In this document: one piece after another, positions 46,074 to 55,026 of the stretch
Position numbering within the stretch: the first letter of the stretch is position 1
Layout: each line of letters opens with the position of its first letter
DNA from: Sphingomonas endophytica
GTDB taxonomy: Bacteria > Pseudomonadota > Alphaproteobacteria > Sphingomonadales > Sphingomonadaceae
Length of the DNA: 64,000 bases
Reading direction: 5' to 3'
NCBI RefSeq assembly: GCF_014199415.1
Contig: NZ_JACIJN010000002.1
Coordinates: 62,001-126,000 of the forward strand
Program-made: the position numbers and the translations under genes
The notes under the pieces: model-generated
What the model was told of the DNA's origin: nothing
The model's database searches: none
What the model saw: the letters and a program-made list of their open reading frames with translations, nothing else

Positions 46074-46370
46074 ATGAAGCGTCTTTTCACCACCGGCCTG
46101 ATCGCCGCCACCGCGCTGGGCCTCGCCGCGTGCAGCGAGCGCGCGCAGAACGAGACCGCCGAGGCGGGCAATGCGATCGCCGCCGACACCTCCGCGACCA
46201 CGTCGAACGCCGTCAACGATGTCGATGCCGCGACCGACCGTGCGCTCGACAAGGCCGAGAACAGCCTCGACCGCACCGGCGCCGCGCTGGAGAACACCGG
46301 TGATCGTGCCGCCGACGCGACCGGCAACGCGATGGTGCGTGCGGGCGAAGGTCTGCGCGACAAGAACTGA
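46074..46370 (+). CDS. Small entericidin-like lipoprotein
   Basis: A 98-residue protein with lipobox LAAC, then a polar Ala/Asp/Asn-rich helical region (AVNDVDAATDRALDKAENSLDRTGAALENTGDRA shortened here to ALDKAENSLDRTG). The heptad-like Ala spacing suggests a coiled coil. Size and composition recall entericidin-type stress lipoproteins. AGGGAG precedes the ATG; a hairpin follows the stop. Confidence 0.75.
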   Translation: MKRLFTTGLIAATALGLAACSERAQNETAEAGNAIAADTSATTSNAVNDVDAATDRALDKAENSLDRTGAALENTGDRAADATGNAMVRAGEGLRDKN

Positions 46371-46380
46371 TGAGACGGCC

Positions 46381-46410
46381 GCCGCGGCTGACCGTAGCCG
46401 CGGCGCTTTC
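46381..46410 (+). terminator. Hairpin after the small lipoprotein gene
   Basis: GCCGCGGCT pairs perfectly with AGCCGCGGC across GACCGT, followed by GCTTTCT; the T tract is weak. Confidence 0.6.
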
Positions 46411-46425
46411 TCCGGCGGAAAGACG

Positions 46426-47379
46426 ATGATGACCGAAAAGCGACGCCTTGGCGCATCCGAATTGCGGATCACGCCGCTCGTGCTCGGTGGCAACGTTTTC
46501 GGCTGGACGGCGGATCGTGACGCGTCGTTCGCGGTGCTCGACGCGTTCGTCGCGGGCGGCGGAACGATGATCGACACCGCCGACGTTTATTCCGCCTGGG
46601 TCGACGGCCACCAGGGTGGCGAGTCGGAGACGATGATCGGCGAATGGCTGCGCGCGCGCAGCGCGCGCGATCAGGTGCTGATCGCCACGAAGGTCGGGAT
46701 GCTGCCGGGCGAGGGTGGCGAGAAACTCGCGCCGGCGCGGATCGTGGGGGCGTGCGAGGCATCGCTGAAGCGGCTCGGCACCGACCGGATCGACCTCTAT
46801 TTCGCGCATCAGGACGATGAGAACCAGCCGCAGGAAGCGGTCGCCGAGGCGTTCGCGCGACTGGTGCAGGCCGGCAAGGTTCGCGTGCTCGGCGCGTCCA
46901 ATTTCCACGCCGCGCGGCTCAAGTCGGCCATCGAGACGGCGCGCGCCGCCGCGCTGCCGCATTATCAGGTGCTCCAGCCCGAATATAATCTGGTCAGCCG
47001 CCACAAATTCGAGGGCGAACTGCAGGATTATTGCGTCACCGAGAACGTCGGCGTCGTGCCCTATTACGGGCTGGCCTCGGGATTCCTTACCGGCAAGTAC
47101 CGGACCAAGGACGATTTCTCGAAGAGCGTCCGGGGCGCGCGGATGGGCGACCTGCTTGAGGGCAAGGGCGCCGACGTGCTCGATGCAATGGACGCGGTCG
47201 CGGCGGAAACCGGCGCGACGCTCGCGCAGATCGCGCTGGCGTGGCTGATCGCACAGCCGGGTGTCACCGCACCGATCGCGAGCGCCACCTCGGCGGTGCA
47301 GGTGGAGGAGTTGCTCGGCGCGACCGCGATCCGGCTGAGCGACGATCAGCTCGAACGGTTGACCACCGCGGGTGCCTGA
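46426..47379 (+). CDS. Aldo/keto reductase
   Basis: A 317-residue NADPH-dependent oxidoreductase with MIDTADVYSAW (catalytic Asp and Tyr), IATKVGM (Lys), LYFAHQDD (His), GASNFHAARL, QPEYNLVSR and YYGLASGFLTGKY. It resembles the YajO/Tas-type group acting on small carbonyls. Tandem ATGs at 46426 and 46429 are both possible. The next gene starts inside its last codons. Confidence 0.93.
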   Translation: MMTEKRRLGASELRITPLVLGGNVFGWTADRDASFAVLDAFVAGGGTMIDTADVYSAWVDGHQGGESETMIGEWLRARSARDQVLIATKVGMLPGEGGEKLAPARIVGACEASLKRLGTDRIDLYFAHQDDENQPQEAVAEAFARLVQAGKVRVLGASNFHAARLKSAIETARAAALPHYQVLQPEYNLVSRHKFEGELQDYCVTENVGVVPYYGLASGFLTGKYRTKDDFSKSVRGARMGDLLEGKGADVLDAMDAVAAETGATLAQIALAWLIAQPGVTAPIASATSAVQVEELLGATAIRLSDDQLERLTTAGA

Positions 47380-47998
47380 CCGGCGGCCGCGACGCTGGCT
47401 GGTGCGGCTGACGCTGCTGCTGGTCGCGTTCGCGGCATGGCCGGCGCAGGCGTCGGTGACGATCACCTTCTGGAGCCGCGACTTCGGCAACAGCTTTCCG
47501 CACGCCTTTTTCATGCTGCGCGGGACACCCGATGCGGGAGGGACGCCGGTCGATGCCGCTTATGGCTTCACCGCGCGGTCGCTGACCCCGGCGATCCTGT
47601 TCGGCAATGTCGCGGGACGGGTCGAGCGGCCCAAGCCCGGCTATATGGCGGGCAGTCACGTCCGCTTCTCGCGCACCCTGACCGACGCGCAATATGGCGC
47701 GATCGTCGCGCTGATCCGCGCATGGGACGAGCGGACCGGGGATGCGACCTACAATCTCAACAAGCGCAACTGCGTGACCTTCGTGCGCGAGGCGGCGCGC
47801 CGCTCGGGGCTGACGCTGGTCGACTTTCCCAAGCTGATGAAGAAGCCGAGCGGCTATCTGCGCGCGGTGATCGCCGCGCAGCCGCAGGCGGTGACGGTGA
47901 TCGAGCAGACCGGGAAGGAATATCTGGCGACGCTGCCGCCGATCGACGGCGTGGTGCCGGTCGACGCGCCGGTGAGTACGCCGGGAAACCGCGATTAG
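47372..47998 (+). CDS. Hypothetical secreted protein with conserved His and Asn-Cys
   Basis: A 208-residue protein with an N-terminal membrane/signal segment (LTLLLVAFAAWPAQAS). It then has FPHAFFMLRG, YGFTARS and YNLNKRNCVTFVREAA. A His early and an Asn-Cys late, in a small fold, recall papain-like or LRAT-type cysteine enzymes, but no family is certain. The GTG start overlaps the reductase gene by eight bases. Confidence 0.72.
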   Translation: MPDRRPRRWLVRLTLLLVAFAAWPAQASVTITFWSRDFGNSFPHAFFMLRGTPDAGGTPVDAAYGFTARSLTPAILFGNVAGRVERPKPGYMAGSHVRFSRTLTDAQYGAIVALIRAWDERTGDATYNLNKRNCVTFVREAARRSGLTLVDFPKLMKKPSGYLRAVIAAQPQAVTVIEQTGKEYLATLPPIDGVVPVDAPVSTPGNRD

Positions 47999-48034
47999 CG
48001 CGTTCGTCGCCCCGGATCGGACATGGGGCGATGG

Positions 48035-48673
48035 TCACTCAGCCGGCACCAGTTCCAGCACGTCGAGCGTCGACTCGAACGCAGGATAGGGCATTACCAG
48101 CCGCCAGCGGCGCGGGCCGATCCGTTCCATCCAGCCGGCGACGTCGCGGGTCGCGTCGGCGCCATAACCATAAGCGCGTGACTCGTCGCCGAACATCAAG
48201 GTCCCGAGAAACGCCGCGCGGGTCGGGTCGGCGCGGTAAAGCAGCCCGACCTGCCGTTGCGAGCCGGTCAGCTTGACCAATTGCGCCGCGCCGCCGGCCG
48301 CAACCGTGATCCGGCAATCAAACCATCCATAAGCGGTGAAGCCGGTGCCGGCCTTGCCCTTGCGCCCCAGCTTGAACGTGCGGCAGCGATAGGCGCCCGC
48401 GGGCGGCACCGGATCGTCGAGCGCGGCGTCGATCGTGAACAGCGCCCCCTGTGCGGCGAGATCGGCCGCGGCGACCGGGCGGGCCTGCGCCAGCGCCTGC
48501 GTCCATGCTTCGTACCAGCGGCGCAGGCGGTCGCGATCGGCAGGGGTAGCGAGCCGACGCCAGTCGGGCGCGGCGGCCAACGCTTCCGGCGGGGGCGGGG
48601 CGGTGATCGCGGCGGGGGGCCGCGCGCCGCAGCCGGCGAGGCAGAGGAGCAGCGCGCCGGCGATGCGCCTCAC
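48035..48673 (-). CDS. DUF4893 lipoprotein
   Basis: A 212-residue lipoprotein (lipobox LAGC near residue 14) with the DUF4893 body: DWRRLATPADRDRLRRWYEAWTQAL, YRCRTFKLGRKG, YGWFDCRI, LTGSQRQVGLLY and ESRAYGYGADATRDVAGWMERIG. The function is unknown. The start GTG overlaps the upstream dehydrogenase stop (GTGA). Confidence 0.85.
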   Translation of the reverse strand: MRRIAGALLLCLAGCGARPPAAITAPPPPEALAAAPDWRRLATPADRDRLRRWYEAWTQALAQARPVAAADLAAQGALFTIDAALDDPVPPAGAYRCRTFKLGRKGKAGTGFTAYGWFDCRITVAAGGAAQLVKLTGSQRQVGLLYRADPTRAAFLGTLMFGDESRAYGYGADATRDVAGWMERIGPRRWRLVMPYPAFESTLDVLELVPAE

Positions 48674-49455
48674 GCCGCGGTCCAGCCGCCGTCGACCGAC
48701 AGGTTTGCGCCGGTGATCGCCTTCGCCTCGTCGCGGCACAGGAACAGCGCCAGCGCCGCCACCTGTTCGGGGGTGACGAACTCCTTGGTCGGTTGTGCGG
48801 CGAGCAGCACGTCGTCGATCACCCGTTCGCGCGTCAGCCCGCGCGCCTTCATCGTGTCCGGGATCTGCCGTTCGACCAGCGGCGTCCAGACATAGCCGGG
48901 CGAAATGCAATTGGCGGTGATCCCCTGCTGGGCGGTTTCCAGCGCGACGGTCTTGGTCAGCCCGACCAGTCCGTGCTTGGCGGCGACATAGGCGGACTTG
49001 TTGGGGCTGGCGACGAGGCTGTGCGCCGAGGCGGTGGAGACGATCCGGCCCCAGCCGCGCGCGCGCATGTGCGGAATGGCGGCGCGCATCATGTGGAACG
49101 GTCCGGTCAGATTGAGCGCGATGATCGCGTCCCACTTCTCGGGCGGGAAGTCGGCGATGCCGCAGACGTGCTGGATGCCGGCATTGTTGACGATGATGTC
49201 CGGGCCGCCCCACGCGTCGTGCGCGCGCGCCACCAGTGCGGCGATCGCGGCGGGATCACCGACATCGGCCGCATCGTACAACACCTCGCCCGAACCGAGC
49301 GCGGCGACGCCGGCGCGTGCCTCCTCGATCGCGTCGGCGTCGCCGAAGCCGTTGAGCATGACGTCCGCGCCTGCCCCGGCCAGCGCGCGCGCCACCGCCA
49401 GTCCGATGCCCGAGGTCGATCCGGTGACGATCGCGCTCTTGCCGTTCAGGAACAT
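48670..49455 (-). CDS. 3-hydroxybutyrate dehydrogenase
   Basis: A 261-residue SDR with VTGSTSGIGLAVARAL, DIIVNNAGIQHV, catalytic Ser in IVSTASAHSLVASPNKSAYVAAKHG and a C-terminal GANLSVDGGW. The NNAGIQHV and AHSLVASPNKSAY segments are those of D-3-hydroxybutyrate dehydrogenases, which interconvert 3-hydroxybutyrate and acetoacetate in ketone/PHB turnover. The ATG at 49455 is chosen by homology. Confidence 0.9.
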   Translation of the reverse strand: MFLNGKSAIVTGSTSGIGLAVARALAGAGADVMLNGFGDADAIEEARAGVAALGSGEVLYDAADVGDPAAIAALVARAHDAWGGPDIIVNNAGIQHVCGIADFPPEKWDAIIALNLTGPFHMMRAAIPHMRARGWGRIVSTASAHSLVASPNKSAYVAAKHGLVGLTKTVALETAQQGITANCISPGYVWTPLVERQIPDTMKARGLTRERVIDDVLLAAQPTKEFVTPEQVAALALFLCRDEAKAITGANLSVDGGWTAA

Positions 49456-49580
49456 TGCCGGGCCTTTCGCTGCCGTGTTTCGATCACCAATCGGCGAGCC
49501 GCGCGGCGGTTGCAACCCGCGGCGGGGTGCGCGCATTCATGCCGCGACGGTAACGACCCGCCTTTCAGGGGAGGCATTCC

Positions 49581-50483
49581 ATGCGGCTCGACGATTATGA
49601 CAATGATATCAACGTCGGCGAGGCCCGCGGTGGGGGCGGGCTCGGCGGCGGCGGGGGCGGCGGTTTTCTTTTGGGACTGCTGCCGATGATCGGCAGCCGC
49701 TTCGGCTGCGGCGGGATCGTGGTGGTGCTGCTGTTGCTCGCGGTATTCGGCGGGCTCGGCAATCTCGGCGGGATGCTCGGCGGGGGCGGCGGCACCGCGC
49801 CACAGGTCAGTGCGCCGTCGCGCGAGACGGTGCAACAGGTCTGCGACGCCTCGACCGCGCGCCGCGATACCTGTCGCGCGTTCAGCAATGCGCAGAATAC
49901 GTGGGAAAAGATCTTCGCGAGCCAGAACCAGCAATTCAGCCCGCCGAAGCTGCAATTCTTCAGCGGCAGCGGTCAGTCGGGTTGCGGTGCGGCGATGTCG
50001 GCAATGGGGCCATTCTACTGCCCGACCGACCGCGGCATCTATCTCGACACCAGCTTCTTCGACGAGCTGGCCAACAAGTACAAGGCGGGCGGCGACTTCG
50101 CGCAATATTACGTGATCGCGCATGAATTCGGCCATCACATCCAGAACCTGCTCGGTACGTCGTCGGAGGTGCAGCAGGCGCAGCGGCGCGCGAGCGAGGC
50201 GGAGGGCAACGCGCTGTCGGTGCGGCTGGAGCTGCAGGCGGATTGCTACGCCGGCGTGTGGGCGTCGATGAACCGCGACCGGCTCGATCCGGGCGATGTC
50301 GAGGAGGGGATGCGCGCGGCGCAGGCGATCGGCGACGACACGTTGCAGCGCGAGGCGCAGGGGCGTGTGGTGCCCGACAGCTTTACCCATGGCACGTCGG
50401 CGCAGCGGCAGGCGTGGCTGCGGCGCGGGATCGAGAGCAACGGCAACCCGGGGGTGTGCGACACTTTCTCGGGCGCGATCTGA
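49581..50483 (+). CDS. Neutral zinc metallopeptidase, YpfJ family
   Basis: A 300-residue membrane-anchored protein. It has a Gly-rich N-terminus, one transmembrane helix (GIVVVLLLLAVFGGL), zinc motif HEFGHHIQ in VIAHEFGHHIQNLLG, downstream ELQADCYAGVWA and several cysteines. These are YpfJ/DUF2342-like hallmarks. Target unknown; active site faces the periplasm. AGGGGAGG precedes the ATG. Confidence 0.93.
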   Translation: MRLDDYDNDINVGEARGGGGLGGGGGGGFLLGLLPMIGSRFGCGGIVVVLLLLAVFGGLGNLGGMLGGGGGTAPQVSAPSRETVQQVCDASTARRDTCRAFSNAQNTWEKIFASQNQQFSPPKLQFFSGSGQSGCGAAMSAMGPFYCPTDRGIYLDTSFFDELANKYKAGGDFAQYYVIAHEFGHHIQNLLGTSSEVQQAQRRASEAEGNALSVRLELQADCYAGVWASMNRDRLDPGDVEEGMRAAQAIGDDTLQREAQGRVVPDSFTHGTSAQRQAWLRRGIESNGNPGVCDTFSGAI

Positions 50484-50527
50484 GGGGGGCTGGGGCGGGC
50501 GGTAAAACGCTTCCCCGTTCGATAGCC

Positions 50528-50602
50528 GTCATTGCGAGCGTAGCGAAGCAATCCAGGGCGTCCTGATCCTGCCCTGGATTGCTTCGCTACGCTCGCAATG
50601 AC
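50528..50602. repeat. Perfect 32-base inverted repeat hairpin, TTGCGAGC family
   Basis: GTCATTGCGAGCGTAGCG begins the left arm (50528-50559); the right arm (50571-50602) is its exact reverse complement. The loop is 11 bases. It lies between converging genes and can fold into a very stable hairpin on either strand. Confidence 0.9.
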
Positions 50603-50610
50603 GATCGTTC

Positions 50611-50696
50611 GTTACCCGGGTACCTGATCCGGGAGCCCGCTGTTTCCTGCGGGTGGAGAAGGAAGAAGCGAGGTCCCGGATCAAGTCCGGGACGAC
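50611..50696. repeat. Dispersed palindromic repeat, GTCATCCCGGA family (copy 5)
   Basis: A left part with CCTGATCCGGGAGCCCGC and a right part GGATCAAGTCCGGGACGAC, directly after the 32-base hairpin. Confidence 0.65.
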
Positions 50697-50725
50697 GGTA
50701 GAAGCTCAGCGCTTGCCACCTAAAA

Positions 50726-51403
50726 TCAGCGGCGGAACGGGTCCTCGAACGCAGGACGCGTAGGGGCATCGCTCGTCACGCCATTCTCGGCATCGCGCGC
50801 GGCCTGCTCGCGCTGTGCGCGCAGTGAGGCGATCAGCGCCTCGCGGTCGCCGTCCAGCCGGGTATCGGTCGGGGCCTGCTCGATGCCCGCCGCCTTGGCC
50901 GCCTTGTTGACCGCCGAGTCCAGCTCGCGCTGCGTGGTCAGGCCGAGCGTCACCGGATCCTTCGGGGTGATGTTGCCGATGTTCCAGTGGCTGCGGTCGC
51001 GGATCGCCGCGATCGTCGTGCGCGTGGTGCCGATCAGGTTGCTGATCGCGCCGTCCGAAATCTCCGGGTGGTTGCGGATGATCCAGGCGATGCCGTCGGG
51101 CTTGTCCTGCCGCTTGCTGACCGGCGTATAGCGCGGGCCCTTGGTGCGGCGCACCTGCTCCGGCCCCTTGGTCATCGTCATACGATAATTGGGATTTGCC
51201 TGCGCCTTGTCGATCTCGTCCTGCGTCAGCTCGTGCGCGCGTACCGGATCGCGCCCGGTCAGCTTGGTCGCAGCGGTGTCGTCGGCGATCGCCTGCACCT
51301 CGAGGATGTGCAGCCCGCAGAAGTCGGCGATCTGCTCGAAGGACAGCGCGGTATTGTCGACGAGCCACGAGGCGGTCGCGTGGGGCATGAGCGGCTGGGC
51401 CAT
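50726..51403 (-). CDS. trcR: DUF1013 cell-cycle transcriptional regulator TrcR
   Basis: A 225-residue protein starting MAQPLMPHATASWLVDNT, followed by LSFEQIADFCGLHILEVQAIAD (helix-turn-helix-like), RRTKGPRYTPVSKRQDKP and WIIRNHPEISDGAISNLIGTTRTTI, all near-invariant in alphaproteobacterial DUF1013/TrcR. It acts with the cell-cycle machinery on chromosome-wide transcription. A GGAG lies nine bases before the ATG at 51403. Confidence 0.93.
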   Translation of the reverse strand: MAQPLMPHATASWLVDNTALSFEQIADFCGLHILEVQAIADDTAATKLTGRDPVRAHELTQDEIDKAQANPNYRMTMTKGPEQVRRTKGPRYTPVSKRQDKPDGIAWIIRNHPEISDGAISNLIGTTRTTIAAIRDRSHWNIGNITPKDPVTLGLTTQRELDSAVNKAAKAAGIEQAPTDTRLDGDREALIASLRAQREQAARDAENGVTSDAPTRPAFEDPFRR

Positions 51404-51502
51404 GCGGACAGTCTCCATAAATGCAAAGGGCCGCCCCTTCCCGGAGCGGCCGCCTGTTACCTAGCGACTTAGTGCGTGGCGCGCGTTAGGGCAAGCGCGC
51501 GC

Positions 51503-52525
51503 TCACGCCGCGCGGGCGAGCGCCGGGCCGAACGGTTGCAGCGCCTCAAGAAATTGCCGCGCGCTCGCCGGCCAGGTGAAGCGCGCGCCCGCTGCGGCGC
51601 AGGCGGCACGATCGCGCGTCAGCGCACGCGCGATCGCCGTGGGGAGGTCTGGGTCCATCGCGCCGGTCTCCGGGGTCAGCACGTCGACCGGCCCCGCGAC
51701 CGGAAAGGCCGCGACCGGCGTGCCGCACGCCAGCGCCTCGATCATCACCAGCCCGAACGTATCGGTGCGGCTGGGAAAGACCAGCGCATCGGCGGCGCGA
51801 TAGGCCGCGGCGAGCGCCTCGCCGAACAGCGCGCCGAGGAAAAGCGCGTCGGGATAGTGGCGTTCGAGCGCCGCGCGCGCCGGGCCGTCGCCGACCACCA
51901 CCTTTGTGCCGGGGACGTCGGCGGCGAGGAAGGCGGCGATGTTCTTCTCGACGGCGACACGCCCGACGTGGAGCAGCACCGGGCCGGGCAGCGCGGCCAT
52001 GGTCGCGTTGCGCTCGCCCGTCGGCCGGAAGAGCGGCGCGACGCCGCGGCCCCAGCGTCGCACGCGGGTGAGGCCATGTGCGCCCAGTGCCCGCTCGATC
52101 GTCGGGGTGGAGGCGAGCACCGCCGCGGCAGGGGTGTGGAACCAGCGGACATAGCGCCATACCCACTCGGGATTGGCCCCGGTGCGCGCCGCGACATAGT
52201 CCGGAAATTGCGTGTGATAGGCAGTGGTGAACGGCAGGCCGCGCGACAGACACCAATGCCGCGCCGCGATCCCCAACGGACCCTCGGTGGCGATATGCAC
52301 CGCCTCGGCGCCGAAGCGCGTGATCCGCCGCCCGATCGTCGGCGGGGGCATCAGCGCCAGCCGGATCTCGGGATAGGTCGGGCAGGGGATCGACGGGGCG
52401 TCGGCGGGCGAGACGACCAGCATTTCATGTCCGAGGTTGCGCAGCTCCGCGACGACATTCTCCAGCGTGCGGACCACCCCGTTGACCTGCGGTGCCCAGG
52501 CATCGGTGACGATCGCGATCCGCAT
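51503..52525 (-). CDS. Glycosyltransferase family 4-type enzyme
   Basis: A 340-residue GT-B glycosyltransferase. RIAIVTDAWAPQVNGVVRTL opens the N-domain; LLHVGRVAVEKNI, VVGDGPARAALE and PSRTDTFGLVMIEALACGTPVAAF are nucleotide-sugar motifs. It starts four bases after the LpxH-like gene stop. Pairing with a phosphoesterase of the LpxH fold suggests envelope glycolipid synthesis; the sugar and acceptor are unknown. Confidence 0.92.
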   Translation of the reverse strand: MRIAIVTDAWAPQVNGVVRTLENVVAELRNLGHEMLVVSPADAPSIPCPTYPEIRLALMPPPTIGRRITRFGAEAVHIATEGPLGIAARHWCLSRGLPFTTAYHTQFPDYVAARTGANPEWVWRYVRWFHTPAAAVLASTPTIERALGAHGLTRVRRWGRGVAPLFRPTGERNATMAALPGPVLLHVGRVAVEKNIAAFLAADVPGTKVVVGDGPARAALERHYPDALFLGALFGEALAAAYRAADALVFPSRTDTFGLVMIEALACGTPVAAFPVAGPVDVLTPETGAMDPDLPTAIARALTRDRAACAAAGARFTWPASARQFLEALQPFGPALARAA

Positions 52526-52529
52526 CGCG

Positions 52530-53441
52530 TCAGGCGGCAAGCGCGGTGACGGTAGGCGTCTCGCGCCGCGCGATCTCGTCACCCCAGTTGAGGATCTCCA
52601 TCGTTCCGTCGAAATGCTCGACCAGCGCGTTGCACCCCTCCACCCAGTCGCCATCATTGTAATAGGCGACCCCGGCGATGTCGCGAATCTCCGCGGTGTG
52701 GATGTGGCCGCACACCACGCCATCGACCCCGCGATCGCCCGCCGCCTCGGCGACGATCTCCTCGAAGCGTGAAATGAACGCGACCGCGTTCTTCACCTTG
52801 GCCTTGGCGTGCTTGCTGAGCGACCAATAAGGCATCCCGAACTTGCGGCGCACCGCGCTGACCGCGCGGTTGAGCGTCATCAATGCGGTGTAGGCGGCGT
52901 CCCCGACATGCGCGAGCCAGCGGTGTGACAAGGTGATCGCGTCGAACTCGTCGCCGTGGAGCACCAGCAACCGCCGCCCGTCGGCGGTCTCGTGAACCGC
53001 CTTGCGCCGGATCTTGATCCCGCCGAAGTCGAGCCCCGCGAACTGGCGGAACATCTCGTCATGGTTGCCGGGGATATAGATCATCCGCGTGCCGCGCCGT
53101 GCGCGCTTCATCAGCCGCCAGATGACGTCATTGTGCGCGGCGGGCCAGTAGAAGCGCTTCTTGAGTTGCCACCCGTCGACGATGTCGCCGACCAAATACA
53201 TGGTGTCGCTGTCGACATGGTCGAGGAAGTCGATCAGCATGTCCGCATTGCAGCCGCGCGTGCCGAGATGGACGTCGCTGATCCACACCGTGCGATAGCG
53301 GCGGCGCTCGCCGACCGGCTCCTCGGGACGATGCGGGCGCGAGTGCGTGAAATCGAACAGGTCGGCGACGTCTACGAGATGCCCGGTGGTCGGGGCGATC
53401 CCCCCTGCGACGGGGGCAAGCGTGGCGGCGATCGGCGGCAT
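52530..53441 (-). CDS. LpxH-like metallophosphoesterase (UDP-2,3-diacylglucosamine diphosphatase family)
   Basis: A 303-residue enzyme with phosphoesterase motifs WISDVHLGTRG, LVGDIVDGWQLKK, IPGNHDEMFR, VLHGDEFDAI and VCGHIHTA. It resembles the LpxH/LpxH2-like family, which hydrolyses lipid A precursors or related pyrophosphates at the membrane. A 48-residue N-terminal extension precedes the core. The glycosyltransferase follows four bases after its stop. Confidence 0.88.
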   Translation of the reverse strand: MPPIAATLAPVAGGIAPTTGHLVDVADLFDFTHSRPHRPEEPVGERRRYRTVWISDVHLGTRGCNADMLIDFLDHVDSDTMYLVGDIVDGWQLKKRFYWPAAHNDVIWRLMKRARRGTRMIYIPGNHDEMFRQFAGLDFGGIKIRRKAVHETADGRRLLVLHGDEFDAITLSHRWLAHVGDAAYTALMTLNRAVSAVRRKFGMPYWSLSKHAKAKVKNAVAFISRFEEIVAEAAGDRGVDGVVCGHIHTAEIRDIAGVAYYNDGDWVEGCNALVEHFDGTMEILNWGDEIARRETPTVTALAA

Positions 53442-53536
53442 GAGCGGCTCTCCCTCGCCGCCGTTATGCCGCCTTCATGTGACGCGCCTGTCTCGCCGCA
53501 GTGACGGCGATATGGCCGATCGGTGACGGTTCCGCG

Positions 53537-53671
53537 TCAGCGGGCCATTTGTACTAGCGCGTCGATCGTCACGGCGATGACGCCCCAGCTGGCGACGGCC
53601 AGCCCCGCCAGCGTGGCGAAGCGACGACGCGACGAGAAATTATAGCCGGCGGTCATTTTCAGGGTCCTCAT
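53537..53671 (-). CDS. Small single-pass membrane peptide
   Basis: A 44-residue frame: MRTLKMTAGYNFSSRRR, then a hydrophobic helix (FATLAGLAVASWGVIAVTI) and DALVQMAR. An internal ATG at 53656 has a GAGG nine bases upstream. Positive-inside charge supports membrane insertion. No family is recognised. Confidence 0.5.
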   Translation of the reverse strand: MRTLKMTAGYNFSSRRRFATLAGLAVASWGVIAVTIDALVQMAR

Positions 53672-53830
53672 CCTCTTTCTTATGACAGGAAGGTGACACG
53701 TCCGCGGCGTGCCGAAAAGTACGGATTGCTGCCGTTCTCCGTGCAAATTTTCGATCACTGCGAACGATTGCGCGGGCACTGATCGAGCGGCTGTGTTGCC
53801 AGCGGTCGACACCCCGCCTAGTCAGGGGCG

Positions 53831-54892
53831 ATGACCGACATTCTGACCGCCGCCGCGCCGGCCGTTTCCGCCTCCAGCTTCGGTGAAAAGCGGCTCGCCG
53901 CGCGCATGGAGCGCGGCGCGCGTTTCCTCGGCAGCGAGGTGGCGATCATGGCCGGCGCGATGTCATGGGTTTCGGAGCGGCACCTCGTCTCGGCGATGTC
54001 GAATGCGGGCGGCTTCGGCGTGATCGCGTGCGGCGCGATGACGCCGGCGCTGCTCGATGCCGAGATCACCGCGACCAAGGCGATGACCGACAAGCCGTTC
54101 GGCGTGAACCTGATCACCATGCACCCCGATCTGACCGCGCTGATCGAGGTCTGCGCGACGCACGAGGTGGGGCATGTCGTGCTGGCGGGCGGGCTGCCGC
54201 CGAAGGGTTCGCTGGAGGCGATCAAGGCGAGCGGGGCCAAGGCGATCTGTTTCGCGCCGACGCTGGCGCTGGGCAAGAAGCTGGTCCGCTCGGGCGTCGA
54301 TGCTTTGGTGATCGAGGGGATGGAGGCGGGCGGCCATATCGGCCCGGTGTCGACCAGCGTGCTCGCGCAGGAAATGCTGCCGGAACTGGCCGAGGCGGTG
54401 CCGGTGTTCGTCGCGGGCGGGATCGGACGCGGCGAGGCGATCGCGGGCTATCTCGACATGGGCGCGGCGGGGGTGCAGCTCGGCACGCGCTTCGTCTGCG
54501 CGAGCGAGAGCATCGCGCACGCCAATTTCAAGAAGGCGTTCATCCGCGCCTCGGCGCGCGACGCGGTGGCGAGCGTCCAGCTTGATCCGCGGCTGCCGGT
54601 GATCCCGGTGCGCGCGCTGAAAAACGCGGGCGGTGAGTTGTTTACGGCGCGGCAGCGTGAGGTGGCGCAAGCGCTCGACGAAGGCAGTGTCGCGATGGTC
54701 GAGGCGCAATTGCAGATCGAACATTATTGGGCGGGGGCGCTGCGGCGCGCGGTGATCGACGGTGACGTCGAGCATGGCAGCGTGATGGCCGGGCAGTCGG
54801 TCGGAATGGTCACCAAGGAAGAGCCGATCGCCGAGATTATCGCGACGTTGATGGCAGAAGCGGCGCAGGCGTTTGAAAAGCGGGCGGGATAA
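53831..54892 (+). CDS. Nitronate monooxygenase family flavoprotein
   Basis: A 353-residue FMN-binding TIM-barrel. MAGAMSWVSERHLVSAMSNAGGFG, INL-type FGVNLITMHP, VIEGMEAGGHIG and VFVAGGIGRGEAIAGYLDMGAAGVQLGTRF are the family motifs. Members oxidise alkyl nitronates or act as enoyl reductases (FabK-like). The exact substrate is open. Confidence 0.92.
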   Translation: MTDILTAAAPAVSASSFGEKRLAARMERGARFLGSEVAIMAGAMSWVSERHLVSAMSNAGGFGVIACGAMTPALLDAEITATKAMTDKPFGVNLITMHPDLTALIEVCATHEVGHVVLAGGLPPKGSLEAIKASGAKAICFAPTLALGKKLVRSGVDALVIEGMEAGGHIGPVSTSVLAQEMLPELAEAVPVFVAGGIGRGEAIAGYLDMGAAGVQLGTRFVCASESIAHANFKKAFIRASARDAVASVQLDPRLPVIPVRALKNAGGELFTARQREVAQALDEGSVAMVEAQLQIEHYWAGALRRAVIDGDVEHGSVMAGQSVGMVTKEEPIAEIIATLMAEAAQAFEKRAG

Positions 54893-55026
54893 GCCTCGCT
54901 CCTGACCCTCGCCTGCGCGGGCGACTCGCCTCGGCCCGTCTGACGCACGGCGCGGCGGCTCGGCTCTATCGCCGGCCGCCCCGCGATGGGATCGCGGCAA
55001 GGTCGCGTTCGAAAAGGGGTTTTACG

